From SIAF01 sp046152955 (GTDB lineage: Bacteria; Planctomycetota; Planctomycetia; Planctomycetales; Planctomycetaceae): a stretch of 18,089 bases of DNA. Shown one piece after another: positions 1 to 6,378 of the stretch. Where the stretch lies: assembly GCA_046152955.1 (NCBI GenBank), contig JBJXGA010000256.1, positions 1 to 18,089 on the forward strand. Direction: 5' to 3'. Below the pieces are notes generated by a model that saw only the letters and a program-made list of their open reading frames with translations, was not told the DNA's origin and ran no database searches. The translations under genes and the position numbers were made by a program. Each line of letters begins with the position of its first letter. Position 1 is the first letter of the stretch.

Positions 1-58
1 ACTCGCAGCGGTCCCCGTCTCGAAACTTCTTGAGTGGATCAAAGACAAACTTGGCCAT
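1..58 (-). CDS. Possible start of a gene running off the left edge
   Basis: On the minus strand an ATG at 58-56 opens a frame that stays open to the window edge, giving 19 residues that begin MAKFVFDPLKKFRDGDRCE. The codon just before the ATG is TGA, so this is the first possible start in that frame. I see no Shine-Dalgarno sequence and recognise no family. The fragment is too short to exclude chance, and only the sequence left of the window could settle it. Confidence 0.25.
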   Translation of the reverse strand, partial: MAKFVFDPLKKFRDGDRCE

Positions 59-313
59 TCAATTCAGGCACAACGCTATCAAGCCTTTACGGCTCCCGCG
101 AGCGGACCAAAACCAGGATAAAGTCGAACGCCGATCCAACAGACGTTTGCGCAGGCCAGGGTGGGACCAGCGCGCCAATCAAGAGACACTTCACGCCATC
201 AAACCCGCCCATCGCCCGCACCGGCCCCGCGAGCGCAGGCCCACCACCCCCGTTGTGCATAATCGTTGAACGGTGGGATTGGCCCGCGCATTCGACATAT
301 GCATCCTAATGTG

Positions 314-411
314 GAACCCCGTCAGGGTTCATTCATCGTGGTGGGGGCGTACCCAGGGTAGCCCGATTTCATCGGGCTACCCTGGGCTTGGGTATGAAAC
401 CCCTTCGGGGT
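314..411. repeat. Three-hairpin intergenic repeat element
   Basis: Three inverted repeats follow one another. GAACCC (314-319) pairs with GGGTTC (325-330). CCCAGGGTAGCCCGAT (352-367) pairs perfectly over 16 bp with 371-386 across a 3-nt loop. ACCCC (399-403) pairs with GGGGT (407-411) across TTC. No T-run follows the strong central hairpin, so a simple intrinsic terminator is unlikely. The arrangement resembles dispersed palindromic repeats I have seen in planctomycete genomes, but copy number cannot be tested here. Confidence 0.75.
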
Positions 412-509
412 AGCTTCAAAAATGACGGACGTGTGGCCGACGCAGCCTGGTTCGGCGAAGGAATCAGCCAGTGGCAGCGCAAAACGAATACTCCCCGTCC
501 CACGTCACC

Positions 510-551
510 CATTTTGCATTTTTCACTTCTCATTCTTCATTTTTCACTTCC
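510..551. repeat. Heptanucleotide tandem repeat (about six CAYTTYT units)
   Basis: Six consecutive 7-nt units read CATTTTG, CATTTTT, CACTTCT, CATTCTT, CATTTTT and CACTTCC. The phase is perfect, with variation only inside the units. The tract is pyrimidine-rich on the plus strand and AT-rich compared with its surroundings. It ends about 80 nt before the start of the VOC-family gene. Confidence 0.8.
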
Positions 552-630
552 AAATCCCCGGCGAACGGTGGCACAATGCGAGAGCAGCCATTTCAATTCC
601 TGTTTAACCCACCGAGCCTGAGGCAAGCCT

Positions 631-1020
631 ATGAAGATTACCACATTTCTGATGTTCGAGGGCTCGGCGGAGGCCGCGATGACGTTTTACACGTCGCTGT
701 TCGAAGCCTCGCAAATTGTTTCCATGAAGCGCTACGGACCGAATGAAGCCGGCAAGGAAGGAACCGTTCAGGTCGCCACGTTTGAATTGAACGGGCAACA
801 GTTCATGTGCATTGACAGTCCGGTATCGCATGGCTTCACATTTACCCCAGCCATTTCACTGTTTGTCACCTGCGCCGACGAGGCGGAATTCGATCGCCTG
901 TTCGCTGCGCTCTCCCAGGATGGAGCGGTCCTCATGGCCCCGGGGTCTTACGGGTTCAGCCGCAAGTTCGCCTGGACCAACGATCGGTTCAAAGTTTCGT
1001 GGCAATTGAACTTGGAATAG
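631..1020 (+). CDS. VOC-superfamily PhnB-like protein
   Basis: This 129-residue protein resembles the single-domain PhnB / '3-demethylubiquinone-9 3-methyltransferase-like' branch (PF06983) of the vicinal oxygen chelate superfamily. The N-terminus MKITTFLMFEGSAEAAMTFY is the typical first strand and helix. QQFMCIDSP lies in the middle, and the end PGSYGFSRKFAWTNDRFKVSWQ is the usual final part of these proteins. The length fits one complete PhnB-type unit. The ATG at 631 is preceded by TGAGG at 619-623, seven bases away, a good ribosome binding site. The gene stands alone on the plus strand and converges with the DUF2442 gene 12 bp downstream. Members of this branch are mostly uncharacterised, so no reaction can be named. 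Confidence 0.88.
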   Translation: MKITTFLMFEGSAEAAMTFYTSLFEASQIVSMKRYGPNEAGKEGTVQVATFELNGQQFMCIDSPVSHGFTFTPAISLFVTCADEAEFDRLFAALSQDGAVLMAPGSYGFSRKFAWTNDRFKVSWQLNLE

Positions 1021-1032
1021 AAACCGGCGGGC

Positions 1033-1290
1033 CTAGAGTGTCACACTGGTTGGGGCCGCCTGGCGGAGTCGTTCGTAGAGCGCTTCCGGGGCGAGATCGG
1101 CGCCGTTGGGCCAGCAAACGACGCCGAATTCGTCGATCATCGCCTGATTGAATAGCGCCACATCCTGCAACGGTTCGAACACCGGTCCGAAGAGCCGCTC
1201 GTGCAGAGACACGATTCCCTCGATCCCGTCGTCAAATCGGATTTTCAACTGATATTCCGGCAACGGCGTGACGGATACGACAACATGCAT
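1033..1290 (-). CDS. DUF2442 domain protein
   Basis: This 85-residue protein spans essentially the whole DUF2442 fold. It starts MHVVVSVTPLPEYQLKIRF, continues with a DGIEG turn, and ends with the family signature FGVVCWPNGADLAPEALYER. Start choice: the frame stays open further upstream, but those codons read through the DUF4160 remnant in another frame, and homology begins at the ATG at 1290. DUF2442 genes often lie directly downstream of DUF4160 genes, and that order is kept here with a 46-base overlap. The pairing has been suggested to be toxin-antitoxin-like; I cannot confirm that role from sequence. Here the partner is broken, so DUF2442 survives as an orphan. Confidence 0.85.
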   Translation of the reverse strand: MHVVVSVTPLPEYQLKIRFDDGIEGIVSLHERLFGPVFEPLQDVALFNQAMIDEFGVVCWPNGADLAPEALYERLRQAAPTSVTL

Positions 1291-1466
1291 GACAACGACT
1301 CCAGCGTCGGAATTTGATGGATGGGAATGTGCAACTCGGCCAGGCGCCAGTTCTCCCATAGTTCGTCTCGGTCCTCGGACGCCCATTCCAACACCAACCC
1401 GAAAACTCGCCTGGGCAATTTTCATTCCCACACTACCAATGTGTCAATCTCGATCGTTGCGGCTCG
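1245..1466 (-). pseudogene. DUF4160 remnant with an internal stop
   Basis: Minus-strand translation from 1466 gives RAATIEIDTLVVWE, then TGA at 1424-1422, then KLPRRVFGLVLEWASEDRDE and further residues to IPTLE, with the stop at 1247-1245. This matches the C-terminal part of DUF4160 proteins, where the family normally reads ...IDTL..(I/W)EGKLPRR..., so the TGA sits where a glycine (GGA) is expected: one base change. The N-terminal part that carries the HFHA-type motif is missing. An in-frame TGA lies at 1469-1467, and the XRE gene ends at 1504. The remnant overlaps the intact DUF2442 gene as in normal pairs. Both a nonsense mutation and a 5' truncation therefore point to a dead gene. Confidence 0.75.
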
Positions 1467-1503
1467 TCAATGGCGCTGATCTTGAACCGCTATCGCCGCG
1501 CCG

Positions 1504-2229
1504 CTATTCCGCATCGATCTCCCGATCGACGGCGACCGAAGCGATCGCGGCGGCTTCCACCGCGCCTGGCTGCGGTTCCACGCTGACCAGTTTGTACAAC
1601 GTATCGACCATCCCAGCGGCGACCGTTCCCAGGTGCGTCTGCAACACGACTCGCAGGCGGTAGAGCGTTTCCCGGTCGTGGTTGATCCGCTGGACGGTCT
1701 GGCGAACTCCCTCTTCGCGCAGGGCGCCGCCGGTGGCGAACTGTCCGTACAATTCGTCCCAATCCTCGTCGGTCCAACCGGTGAACAGCTCCGGTTGTTC
1801 ACCCGCCACCTGAGCCACCACCGGATTGGTCGCTCGATCGAACTCCCGCCGCTGTGAGTCCATCGCGGCCAAACCCCAGGGAAGCCCCTCCCCCCGCGCG
1901 CGGAGTCGGGGAGCGGGGCTCGTCTCGCGATCCCCCCCGGAAAGGCCGGCCCGCGTGTCGGACAAACTGGCGGATGACCGGGGGGCCAGCTTCTCCTCCC
2001 GCAGATCCTCCACCGGAATGCCGAACACCTGCGCCAGTTTGTGCAGCGTCGAGGCATGCGGACGACGGATCGAACCGCGCTCCAGGTGGAACAGGGTCGT
2101 TCGAGAAATCGAGGCCGCCAGGGCGACCTTGTCCATATTCCAGCCGCGCTCCAGCCGCAACATCTGGAGCCGATCCCCCAAGGGAGAGGACGCAAAACTG
2201 ATCAAACCTTCGGGCAATTCGTGTCGCAT
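1504..2229 (-). CDS. XRE-family transcriptional regulator
   Basis: This is a 241-residue DNA-binding protein. Residues 17-76 form a helix-turn-helix of the XRE/Cro type: LGDRLQMLRLERGWNMDKVA, then ISRTTLFHLERG as the recognition-helix region, then TLHKLAQVFGIPVEDL. A low-complexity linker (about 80-127) leads to a second domain (about 128-215) containing GWTDEDWDELYGQFATGGAL and RETLYRLRVVLQTHL. I associate that domain with planctomycete XRE regulators, and its ligand is unknown. The frame extends 26 codons further up, but that ATG (2307) lies inside the promoter -10 element. The ATG at 2229 has AGGA eight to eleven bases upstream, so it is the likely start. A palindrome over its promoter suggests autoregulation. 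Confidence 0.87.
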   Translation of the reverse strand: MRHELPEGLISFASSPLGDRLQMLRLERGWNMDKVALAASISRTTLFHLERGSIRRPHASTLHKLAQVFGIPVEDLREEKLAPRSSASLSDTRAGLSGGDRETSPAPRLRARGEGLPWGLAAMDSQRREFDRATNPVVAQVAGEQPELFTGWTDEDWDELYGQFATGGALREEGVRQTVQRINHDRETLYRLRVVLQTHLGTVAAGMVDTLYKLVSVEPQPGAVEAAAIASVAVDREIDAE

Positions 2230-2300
2230 GGGACATTCCTGAACAAAAAGGAACAGCCGTCTGAACAAAATTGTGCGATTCCTCTTGAAACTTATACACC

Positions 2301-2318
2301 AGTACATTATACTGTACT
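2301..2318. promoter_or_regulatory. Palindromic operator candidate upstream of the XRE gene
   Basis: AGTACATTATACTGTACT is an 18-bp inverted repeat in which all but one base pair match; the seventh and twelfth bases break symmetry. It covers the -10 hexamer of the XRE promoter, the usual place for a repressor site. Its outer AGTA...TACT sequence is shared with the palindrome upstream of recA (7460-7474). Binding by the adjacent XRE protein is inference. Confidence 0.6.
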
Positions 2319-2332
2319 AAAGGACATGTCAA
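2306..2332 (-). promoter_or_regulatory. Sigma-70-like promoter of the XRE gene
   Basis: Read leftward, the sequence contains a perfect TTGACA (2332-2327) and a perfect TATAAT (2311-2306), separated by 15 nt. The spacer is shorter than the optimal 17, which may make the promoter weak or dependent on a regulator. The region is AT-rich against a GC-rich background. Predicted initiation near 2299 leaves a leader of about 70 nt before the ATG at 2229. Confidence 0.6.
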
Positions 2333-2405
2333 GGCATTTTTGCCGGTTTTTGGGCTTCGGCCGTGAGGCTGTCGGAGCCGCGCTCTGATCAACAGAAGGG
2401 ACAGC

Positions 2406-2672
2406 ATGGTTCGCACCGCTCGATTTTCATTTGATGACGGCATGCATGTGGATCCGTTCGAATCCCGGAACGCTTTCGACGACGATGAGGTGGAGGACAC
2501 CCCGCTCATTGAGTCCCCCAAACCGCGGCGACCGCGGAGACGACGCCAAGCCAAGTTGGCCCCCAGCGATCGGAACTCTGACCGGCGAAAGCAACCGGCC
2601 GGGGACTGGCCGATCCCCCCGGAAATGGCCAATGTTGAGGTGAGCAAACCAGTTGCGGATGAGCCGGGTTGA
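2406..2672 (+). CDS. Small hypothetical protein (doubtful)
   Basis: This 88-residue frame has an acidic segment (DPFESRNAFDDDEVED), then a strongly basic one (KPRRPRRRRQAKLA), then a proline-containing tail. An AAGG motif lies seven bases before the ATG, and the gene would diverge from the XRE gene. I recognise no domain, signal peptide or membrane segment. The composition suggests a disordered protein if it is expressed. A spurious frame in GC-rich DNA is equally possible, and the ribosome binding site is the main support. Confidence 0.35.
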   Translation: MVRTARFSFDDGMHVDPFESRNAFDDDEVEDTPLIESPKPRRPRRRRQAKLAPSDRNSDRRKQPAGDWPIPPEMANVEVSKPVADEPG

Positions 2673-2753
2673 TCGTGTCTACCGTTTTCGGCTGCAGCCA
2701 TTCGCCAGCCGGGAGTTGGCCAATGGAAGAAACAGTCGCCATCCGCAAAAGCT

Positions 2754-2886
2754 TGACCATCTTTGGCGCTCCCCAATCCGGAACTATCGATGGAACAGGA
2801 GGTTGTGGCACGCCATCCAAAGATGGTCATTTGACAATCTTTGTGACCATCTTTGAGACAATCTTTGGAGCCCTTGACCATCTTTG
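2754..2886. repeat. Cluster of 12-bp TGACMATCTTTG repeats
   Basis: Six copies of a 12-13 bp word occur within 133 bp. TGACCATCTTTGG is at 2754-2766. Its exact reverse complement is at 2817-2829. Direct copies start at 2832, 2844, 2856 and 2874. The first three of these are head-to-tail at exactly 12-bp spacing and alternate between GACAATC and GACCATC. The inverted copy could pair with any direct copy over 10-13 bp. No real gene overlaps the cluster; the frames through it look like by-products of the repeat. Confidence 0.8.
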
Positions 2887-3139
2887 GTGTCGCATGATGT
2901 GAGAGACCGAGCGGTATTCCCCTTTCAGGGCAACGGCAATGGGATCACCAGGGCCCACGCTGCACCCCCGCGGGCCCAGGCGCCCCTTACCGTGGGCAGG
3001 CGCGCCGCTCGTCGGTATACTGTAAGGGAAATTCAACCGAGAGCGATCTCAGCGAAAGGTTTGCCTTCCGGGGAATTTGCTTTGAGGACACCCAACGGAG
3101 GGCTTTGACTTGGCGGGAGCCTCGCCCTCCCGGTGGCGA

Positions 3140-3249
3140 GACCCCATCCACCTCGTGTGGATGGTGAACCAGATCGGAGGCTAAACTGAACCCCATGACT
3201 CCAATCGAACCCCATCCGCCTTGTGCGGATGGTGAATCAGATCGCCGCT
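3140..3249 (+). repeat. REP-like palindromic repeats, two forward copies
   Basis: Copy 1 (3140-3178) has arms CCATCCAC (3144-3151) and GTGGATGG (3157-3164) with loop CTCGT. Copy 2 (3207-3249) has arms CCATCCGC (3212-3219) and GCGGATGG (3225-3232) with loop CTTGT. Both are preceded by GA(A/C)CC and followed by GTGAA.CAGATCG. The A-T pair of copy 1 is replaced by a G-C pair in copy 2, so the stem is conserved rather than the bases. This fits a REP-type element. Confidence 0.82.
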
Positions 3250-3330
3250 GGGGCGCTTGCGCGACGGAGTCGCCGGGTTTTCCGCGTGATTGTCATCCTG
3301 GGCCTGGCAGCACCGCCCTGGGGCTCTGTC

Positions 3331-3440
3331 AGCGGCGATCTCGCTCACCAATCCGGACTAGCCGGATGGGGTCGAACTTATGGCGAAACCCACGTCTAGC
3401 TGCCGATCTCATTCACCATCCGGACAAGCCGGATGGGGTC
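3331..3440 (-). repeat. REP-like palindromic repeats, two reverse copies
   Basis: These are the same element in opposite orientation. The copy at 3400-3440 has arms CCATCCGG (3416-3423) and CCGGATGG (3429-3436), and its loop reads CTTGT on the minus strand. The copy at 3331-3373 has ATCCGG (3351-3356) paired with CCGGAT (3362-3367), minus-strand loop CTAGT, and one extra base that disrupts the outer stem. Both keep the GATCTC/GATCGSC flank. With the forward pair they form an inverted cluster like a BIME. Confidence 0.82.
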
Positions 3441-3458
3441 TATTTCGCCCAGCCGAAG

Positions 3459-3573
3459 TTCCTGTTCACCATACGTCGCGGAACGCGGCTTAGATTGCTC
3501 GGCGGGAGCCTCGCCCTCCCGACAGGATGTTCCTTTACACCTTAGGTCGCGGAACGCGACACAGATTGCTCCT
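3459..3573. repeat. 71-bp repeat with GTCGCG-NAA-CGCGAC hairpin, plus partial second copy
   Basis: A unit beginning TTCCTGTTCACC at 3459 restarts as TTCCTTTACACC at 3530. Each has a hairpin: GTCGCG (3475-3480) facing CGCGGC (3484-3489) with one mismatch, and GTCGCG (3546-3551) facing CGCGAC (3555-3560) perfectly, both with loop GAA and both followed by AGATTGCTC. Between them lies GGCGGGAGCCTCGCCCTCCC, a second hairpin that also occurs at 3112. A third copy of the family is at 15299-15375. The element ends only about 10 bp before the queF start. Confidence 0.8.
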
Positions 3574-3583
3574 CACCCCTACT

Positions 3584-3955
3584 ATGCCCGATTCCTTCCG
3601 CCAGACGCTGGAAGTCTTCGACAACCAGTTTCCCGGCCGCGACTACCTGATCGAAACGGTCTGTCCCGAATTCACTTCGGTCTGCCCCAAAACGGGCCAG
3701 CCTGATTTCGGCGAACTGACCATCACCTACGTTCCCGACCGGCTCTGCATCGAACTCAAATCGCTCAAGCTCTACTTGCAGCAGTTTCGCAACGAGGGGA
3801 TTTTTTATGAGCACGTCACGAATCGCATCCTCGACGACCTGGTCGCCGTCTGCCATCCCCGGCGGATGAAGCTCGTGGCGGCCTTCACCCCGCGCGGCGG
3901 ACTCCGCACGACGATCACCGCCGAGTTCTCCTCGCAAACCGGCCCGGCCCGCTGA
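3584..3955 (+). CDS. queF: NADPH-dependent 7-cyano-7-deazaguanine reductase QueF
   Basis: QueF reduces the nitrile of preQ0 to the amine of preQ1 in the queuosine tRNA-modification pathway, in the cytoplasm. This 123-residue protein is the short, single-domain (YkvM-like) type of the tunnelling-fold superfamily. The catalytic region TSVCPKTGQPDF holds the nucleophilic Cys34 and the proton-donor Asp41. The QueF motif follows as ELKSLKLY (57-64), then FRNEGIFYEHVTNRI, which contributes the substrate-binding Glu and His. The frame is open for 19 codons upstream, but these lie in a repeat element, so the ATG at 3584 is preferred. I see no clear Shine-Dalgarno sequence. No other queuosine gene is in the window. 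The PhyH gene begins 54 bp downstream. Confidence 0.95.
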   Translation: MPDSFRQTLEVFDNQFPGRDYLIETVCPEFTSVCPKTGQPDFGELTITYVPDRLCIELKSLKLYLQQFRNEGIFYEHVTNRILDDLVAVCHPRRMKLVAAFTPRGGLRTTITAEFSSQTGPAR

Positions 3956-4009
3956 ACGCTTTTTCCAGTCCACACGGCCAATCCAAGAACCCTCTCCCTG
4001 ATCGTTGTC

Positions 4010-4840
4010 ATGCAGACCGATTTCAAAGTCATTCCCGGCCAATCCGAACTCGACCAGATCGAACGCGATTTGCGATTCCATCCGGCGGTCAATCCGCACC
4101 CCCGCGCGTTGACCGCGGCCCAGATCGACCAGTTCAACCGGGAGGGGTATCTCCGCGGAATTCGCATCTTCAGCGAACAGGAGATCAATGACATCCGCGA
4201 CTATTTCGATCGGCTCCTGGCCCAGGTCATCGCCGCCGGTGGGGACAGCTATTCCATCAGCACGGCCCATGCCAAGTATGGTCGCGTCTGGGATCTGCTC
4301 ACTGATCGCCGAATCGTGGCGTGCGTCAGTGACCTTCTCGGGGAGAACGCCGTGGGGTGGGGTTCCCATTTCTTCTGCAAAATGCCACATGATGGCAAAG
4401 CGGTCGCCTGGCACCAGGATGCCAGCTACTGGCCGCTGACCCCCAGCAAGGCGGTCACCGCCTGGCTGGCGATCGACGATGCCGACGTCGAGAACGCCTG
4501 CATGCGGTTCATCGCCGGCTCGCAACATTTCGGCCACCTCACGTACCGTCCCAGCAGCGCGGCCGAGCACAACGTTCTCAACCAGACGATCGACAACCCG
4601 CTTCAATACGGCACCGAAGTGACGGACGAATTGCGGGCGGGGGAAATCTCCATCCACAGCGATCTGTTGCTGCACGGATCAGAAGCCAACGACTCCGACC
4701 GTCGCCGGTGCGGCCTCACGCTCCGCTATGCGGCCGCCGAAGTCCGCGCGCACATGGACTGGAACCTGAAAGGGGTCATCGTCGCCGGGCGCGACCCCTC
4801 CGGCCACTGGTCGAACCGCCCGCGCCCGGAATCCGACTGA
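4010..4840 (+). CDS. Phytanoyl-CoA dioxygenase (PhyH) family protein
   Basis: This 276-residue protein belongs to the Fe(II)/2-oxoglutarate oxygenases of the PhyH family. The iron-binding triad is visible: His135 and Asp137 in WHQDASYW, and distal His222 in LLHGSEAND. Arg233 or Arg239 downstream is placed to bind 2-oxoglutarate. An aspartate at the second position argues for a hydroxylase rather than a halogenase, which would have Ala or Gly there. N-terminal features typical of the family are LTAAQIDQFNREGYL (34-48) and a helix DIRDYFDRLL. The substrate cannot be told from sequence. The stop is 26 bp before the DUF1501 start, so the two may be co-transcribed, though a functional link is not evident. 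Confidence 0.9.
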   Translation: MQTDFKVIPGQSELDQIERDLRFHPAVNPHPRALTAAQIDQFNREGYLRGIRIFSEQEINDIRDYFDRLLAQVIAAGGDSYSISTAHAKYGRVWDLLTDRRIVACVSDLLGENAVGWGSHFFCKMPHDGKAVAWHQDASYWPLTPSKAVTAWLAIDDADVENACMRFIAGSQHFGHLTYRPSSAAEHNVLNQTIDNPLQYGTEVTDELRAGEISIHSDLLLHGSEANDSDRRRCGLTLRYAAAEVRAHMDWNLKGVIVAGRDPSGHWSNRPRPESD

Positions 4841-4866
4841 CTGCAACCGCTCCCCATCGGTCCGCC

Positions 4867-6300
4867 ATGAACCGGCCACCCATCCCAATGCGATCGGTCC
4901 CCATTACCCGCCGCGCGGCACTGGTGGCTTCGGGATGTGGCCTGGCGGAATGGTGGGGCGCGCCGCATGCTGTTGCCGCCGAATCGACCGTTCCCGGCCC
5001 GGCAGCCACCGCCCGCTCGACGATCTTGTTCTTTTTGTGCGGCGGAGCGTCGCACATCGACACCTGGGACATGAAACCCCACGCCCCCAGCGAGATTCGG
5101 GGTGAATTTCAGCCGATCGATACCGCAGCGCCGGGCGTCCGGCTGTGCGAGCATCTCCCGCTCCTGGCCCGTCAGGCGCAGCATCTGGCAGTCGTGAATT
5201 CGGTCGATGGAAGCGATCCCACGAATTCGCACCTGGCGTATTACTACCACCTGACCGGGCACACGCTCGACGCCAGTTTCGTCGCGCTGGGGGGGAACCG
5301 TCGGCAGCAGCCGGACGATTGGCCCTTCATGGGCTCGGTTGTGGGATCGCGACTCCCACCGCATCCCGATCTTCCGAACGCCATTTCGCTCCCCTGGATT
5401 CCGGAAGGGCCTCCCGACATTCGGGCCGGACAACACGCCGGACGCCTGGGGGTGGAACATGATCCGCTGTACGTCCTGGGAAGCCAGGAGCAGCCGCTGC
5501 GGTTTCAGGCCCCGGCCCTGGTTCTCGAAGGACCATTGACTCCCGCGCGAGTGGACGACCGGCGGGAGCTCTTGGCGACTCTCGATCGCTCGCGGGGAGA
5601 GTTGGAACGTTTCGCCGCGACGCAAGCCTGGCGGCGGCACCAGACGCGGGCGTTTTCGCTGTTGACCTCGTCCCGCACGCTGCGGGCGTTCGATGTCGCG
5701 AGCGAACCGGCGGCGCTTCGCGCGCGGTATGGGGAGACGGCCAACGGGATGAGTCTGCTCCTGGCGCGGCGGCTGGTCGAGGCGCAGGTTCCCTTCGTCA
5801 CGGTCTTCTGGATGCCCAACAAAAAGGCGGCCGAAGAACACAAATGTTCGAGCGCCGGCGGCTGGGACACGCATGGCAACAACTTTCATTGTTTGAAGAA
5901 CCTGCTGCTGCCAGAGTTCGATCGCGGATTTTCGGCGCTGCTCGAAGACCTCGCGGATCGGGCACTGCTCGACACGACGCTGCTGTTGGTGACGAGCGAG
6001 ATGGGCCGGCAGCCGAAGATCGGGGATCCGCGAACGGGGGGGGCCGCGGGAGCGGGGCGCGATCACTGGACCTATTGCCTCACCGATCTCTTCGCCGGGG
6101 GCGGAATTCGGGGAGGCCGAACGTTCGGCGCAAGCGATCGCCAGGGAGCGTATCCCTCCGATCGCCGCGTCACCCCGGCCGACATCACCAAAACGGTCTA
6201 CCGCGCCATGGGCCTTCACGACCTGTCGGCGGTGGATAATCAGAATCGACCGTACCACTTGCTGGAAGAGGGGACTGCGATCAACGATTTGTTTGCGTGA
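4867..6300 (+). CDS. DUF1501 domain protein with Tat-type signal
   Basis: This is a 477-residue protein of the sulfatase-like alkaline phosphatase superfamily branch DUF1501, greatly expanded in planctomycetes. The N-terminus holds a twin arginine (ITRRAALVA, Arg15-Arg16), a moderately hydrophobic stretch and an Ala-rich cleavage region near HAVAAES, consistent with Tat export. Family landmarks are GGASHIDTWDMKP (59-71), which matches the usual metal-site start, GGWDTHGNNF (about 331-340), TSEMGRQPKI (about 376-385) and GRDHW (about 397-401). An alternative ATG is at 4888. Many planctomycete DUF1501 genes follow a DUF1553/cytochrome gene, but none is present here, so this is a stand-alone copy behind a PhyH gene. 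Its biochemical activity is unknown. Confidence 0.93.
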   Translation: MNRPPIPMRSVPITRRAALVASGCGLAEWWGAPHAVAAESTVPGPAATARSTILFFLCGGASHIDTWDMKPHAPSEIRGEFQPIDTAAPGVRLCEHLPLLARQAQHLAVVNSVDGSDPTNSHLAYYYHLTGHTLDASFVALGGNRRQQPDDWPFMGSVVGSRLPPHPDLPNAISLPWIPEGPPDIRAGQHAGRLGVEHDPLYVLGSQEQPLRFQAPALVLEGPLTPARVDDRRELLATLDRSRGELERFAATQAWRRHQTRAFSLLTSSRTLRAFDVASEPAALRARYGETANGMSLLLARRLVEAQVPFVTVFWMPNKKAAEEHKCSSAGGWDTHGNNFHCLKNLLLPEFDRGFSALLEDLADRALLDTTLLLVTSEMGRQPKIGDPRTGGAAGAGRDHWTYCLTDLFAGGGIRGGRTFGASDRQGAYPSDRRVTPADITKTVYRAMGLHDLSAVDNQNRPYHLLEEGTAINDLFA

Positions 6301-6378
6301 GCTCGGCTCCTTCTACTCACGGAGAACGCATGGGAGCGCGGCACTTTTCCGATCCCTTTCTCACACTGGAATGACGCC

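Larger units (their letters stand above)
59..630. other. Gene-poor spacer with repeats
   Basis: No open frame here has a credible ribosome binding site or a recognisable product. The short frames present are arginine- and proline-rich translations of GC-rich spacer. The stretch holds a three-hairpin element at 314-411 and a heptanucleotide tandem repeat at 510-551. A separated complementary pair, GGTGGG near 160 and CCCACC near 240, may be the remains of another palindromic element, but about 70 nt separate the arms. Confidence 0.6.
2890..3583. other. Gene-free spacer filled with repeats
   Basis: No credible gene lies in this stretch. Open frames exist on both strands, but they run through palindromic repeats and give the low-complexity translations typical of such elements. 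The contents are the REP-like hairpins at 3140-3249 and 3331-3440, a GGCGGGAG...CTCCCG hairpin at 3112-3132, and a 71-bp repeat unit with a partial second copy at 3459-3573. The segment 2890-3110 shows nothing I can assign. Confidence 0.65.

Noticed and set aside
160..245. Interrupted palindrome GGTGGG...CCCACC
   Set aside because: The arms are about 70 nt apart with little further pairing; chance is likely in GC-rich DNA.
352..386. Intrinsic terminator
   Set aside because: The stem is strong, but no T-run follows and no gene ends just upstream.
1799..2881. 360-codon minus-strand frame spanning the XRE gene and the 12-bp repeat array
   Set aside because: It overlaps the XRE gene in another frame, and its N-terminus is only the translated repeat (KDGHKDC-like).
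3140..3440. CRISPR array
   Set aside because: The repeats occur in both orientations, are diverged, are not separated by uniform spacers, and no cas gene is present.
3195..3545. 116-codon frame upstream of queF
   Set aside because: It is composed almost wholly of the palindromic repeats and lacks a ribosome binding site.
3542..4675. 377-codon minus-strand open frame across queF and the PhyH gene
   Set aside because: It runs antisense through two well-supported genes and the spacer between them, which no real gene would do with both motifs intact.
4726..6258. 510-codon minus-strand open frame opposite the DUF1501 gene
   Set aside because: It is a shadow of the DUF1501 coding frame. The translation is rich in Arg, Gly and Pro and has no family features.
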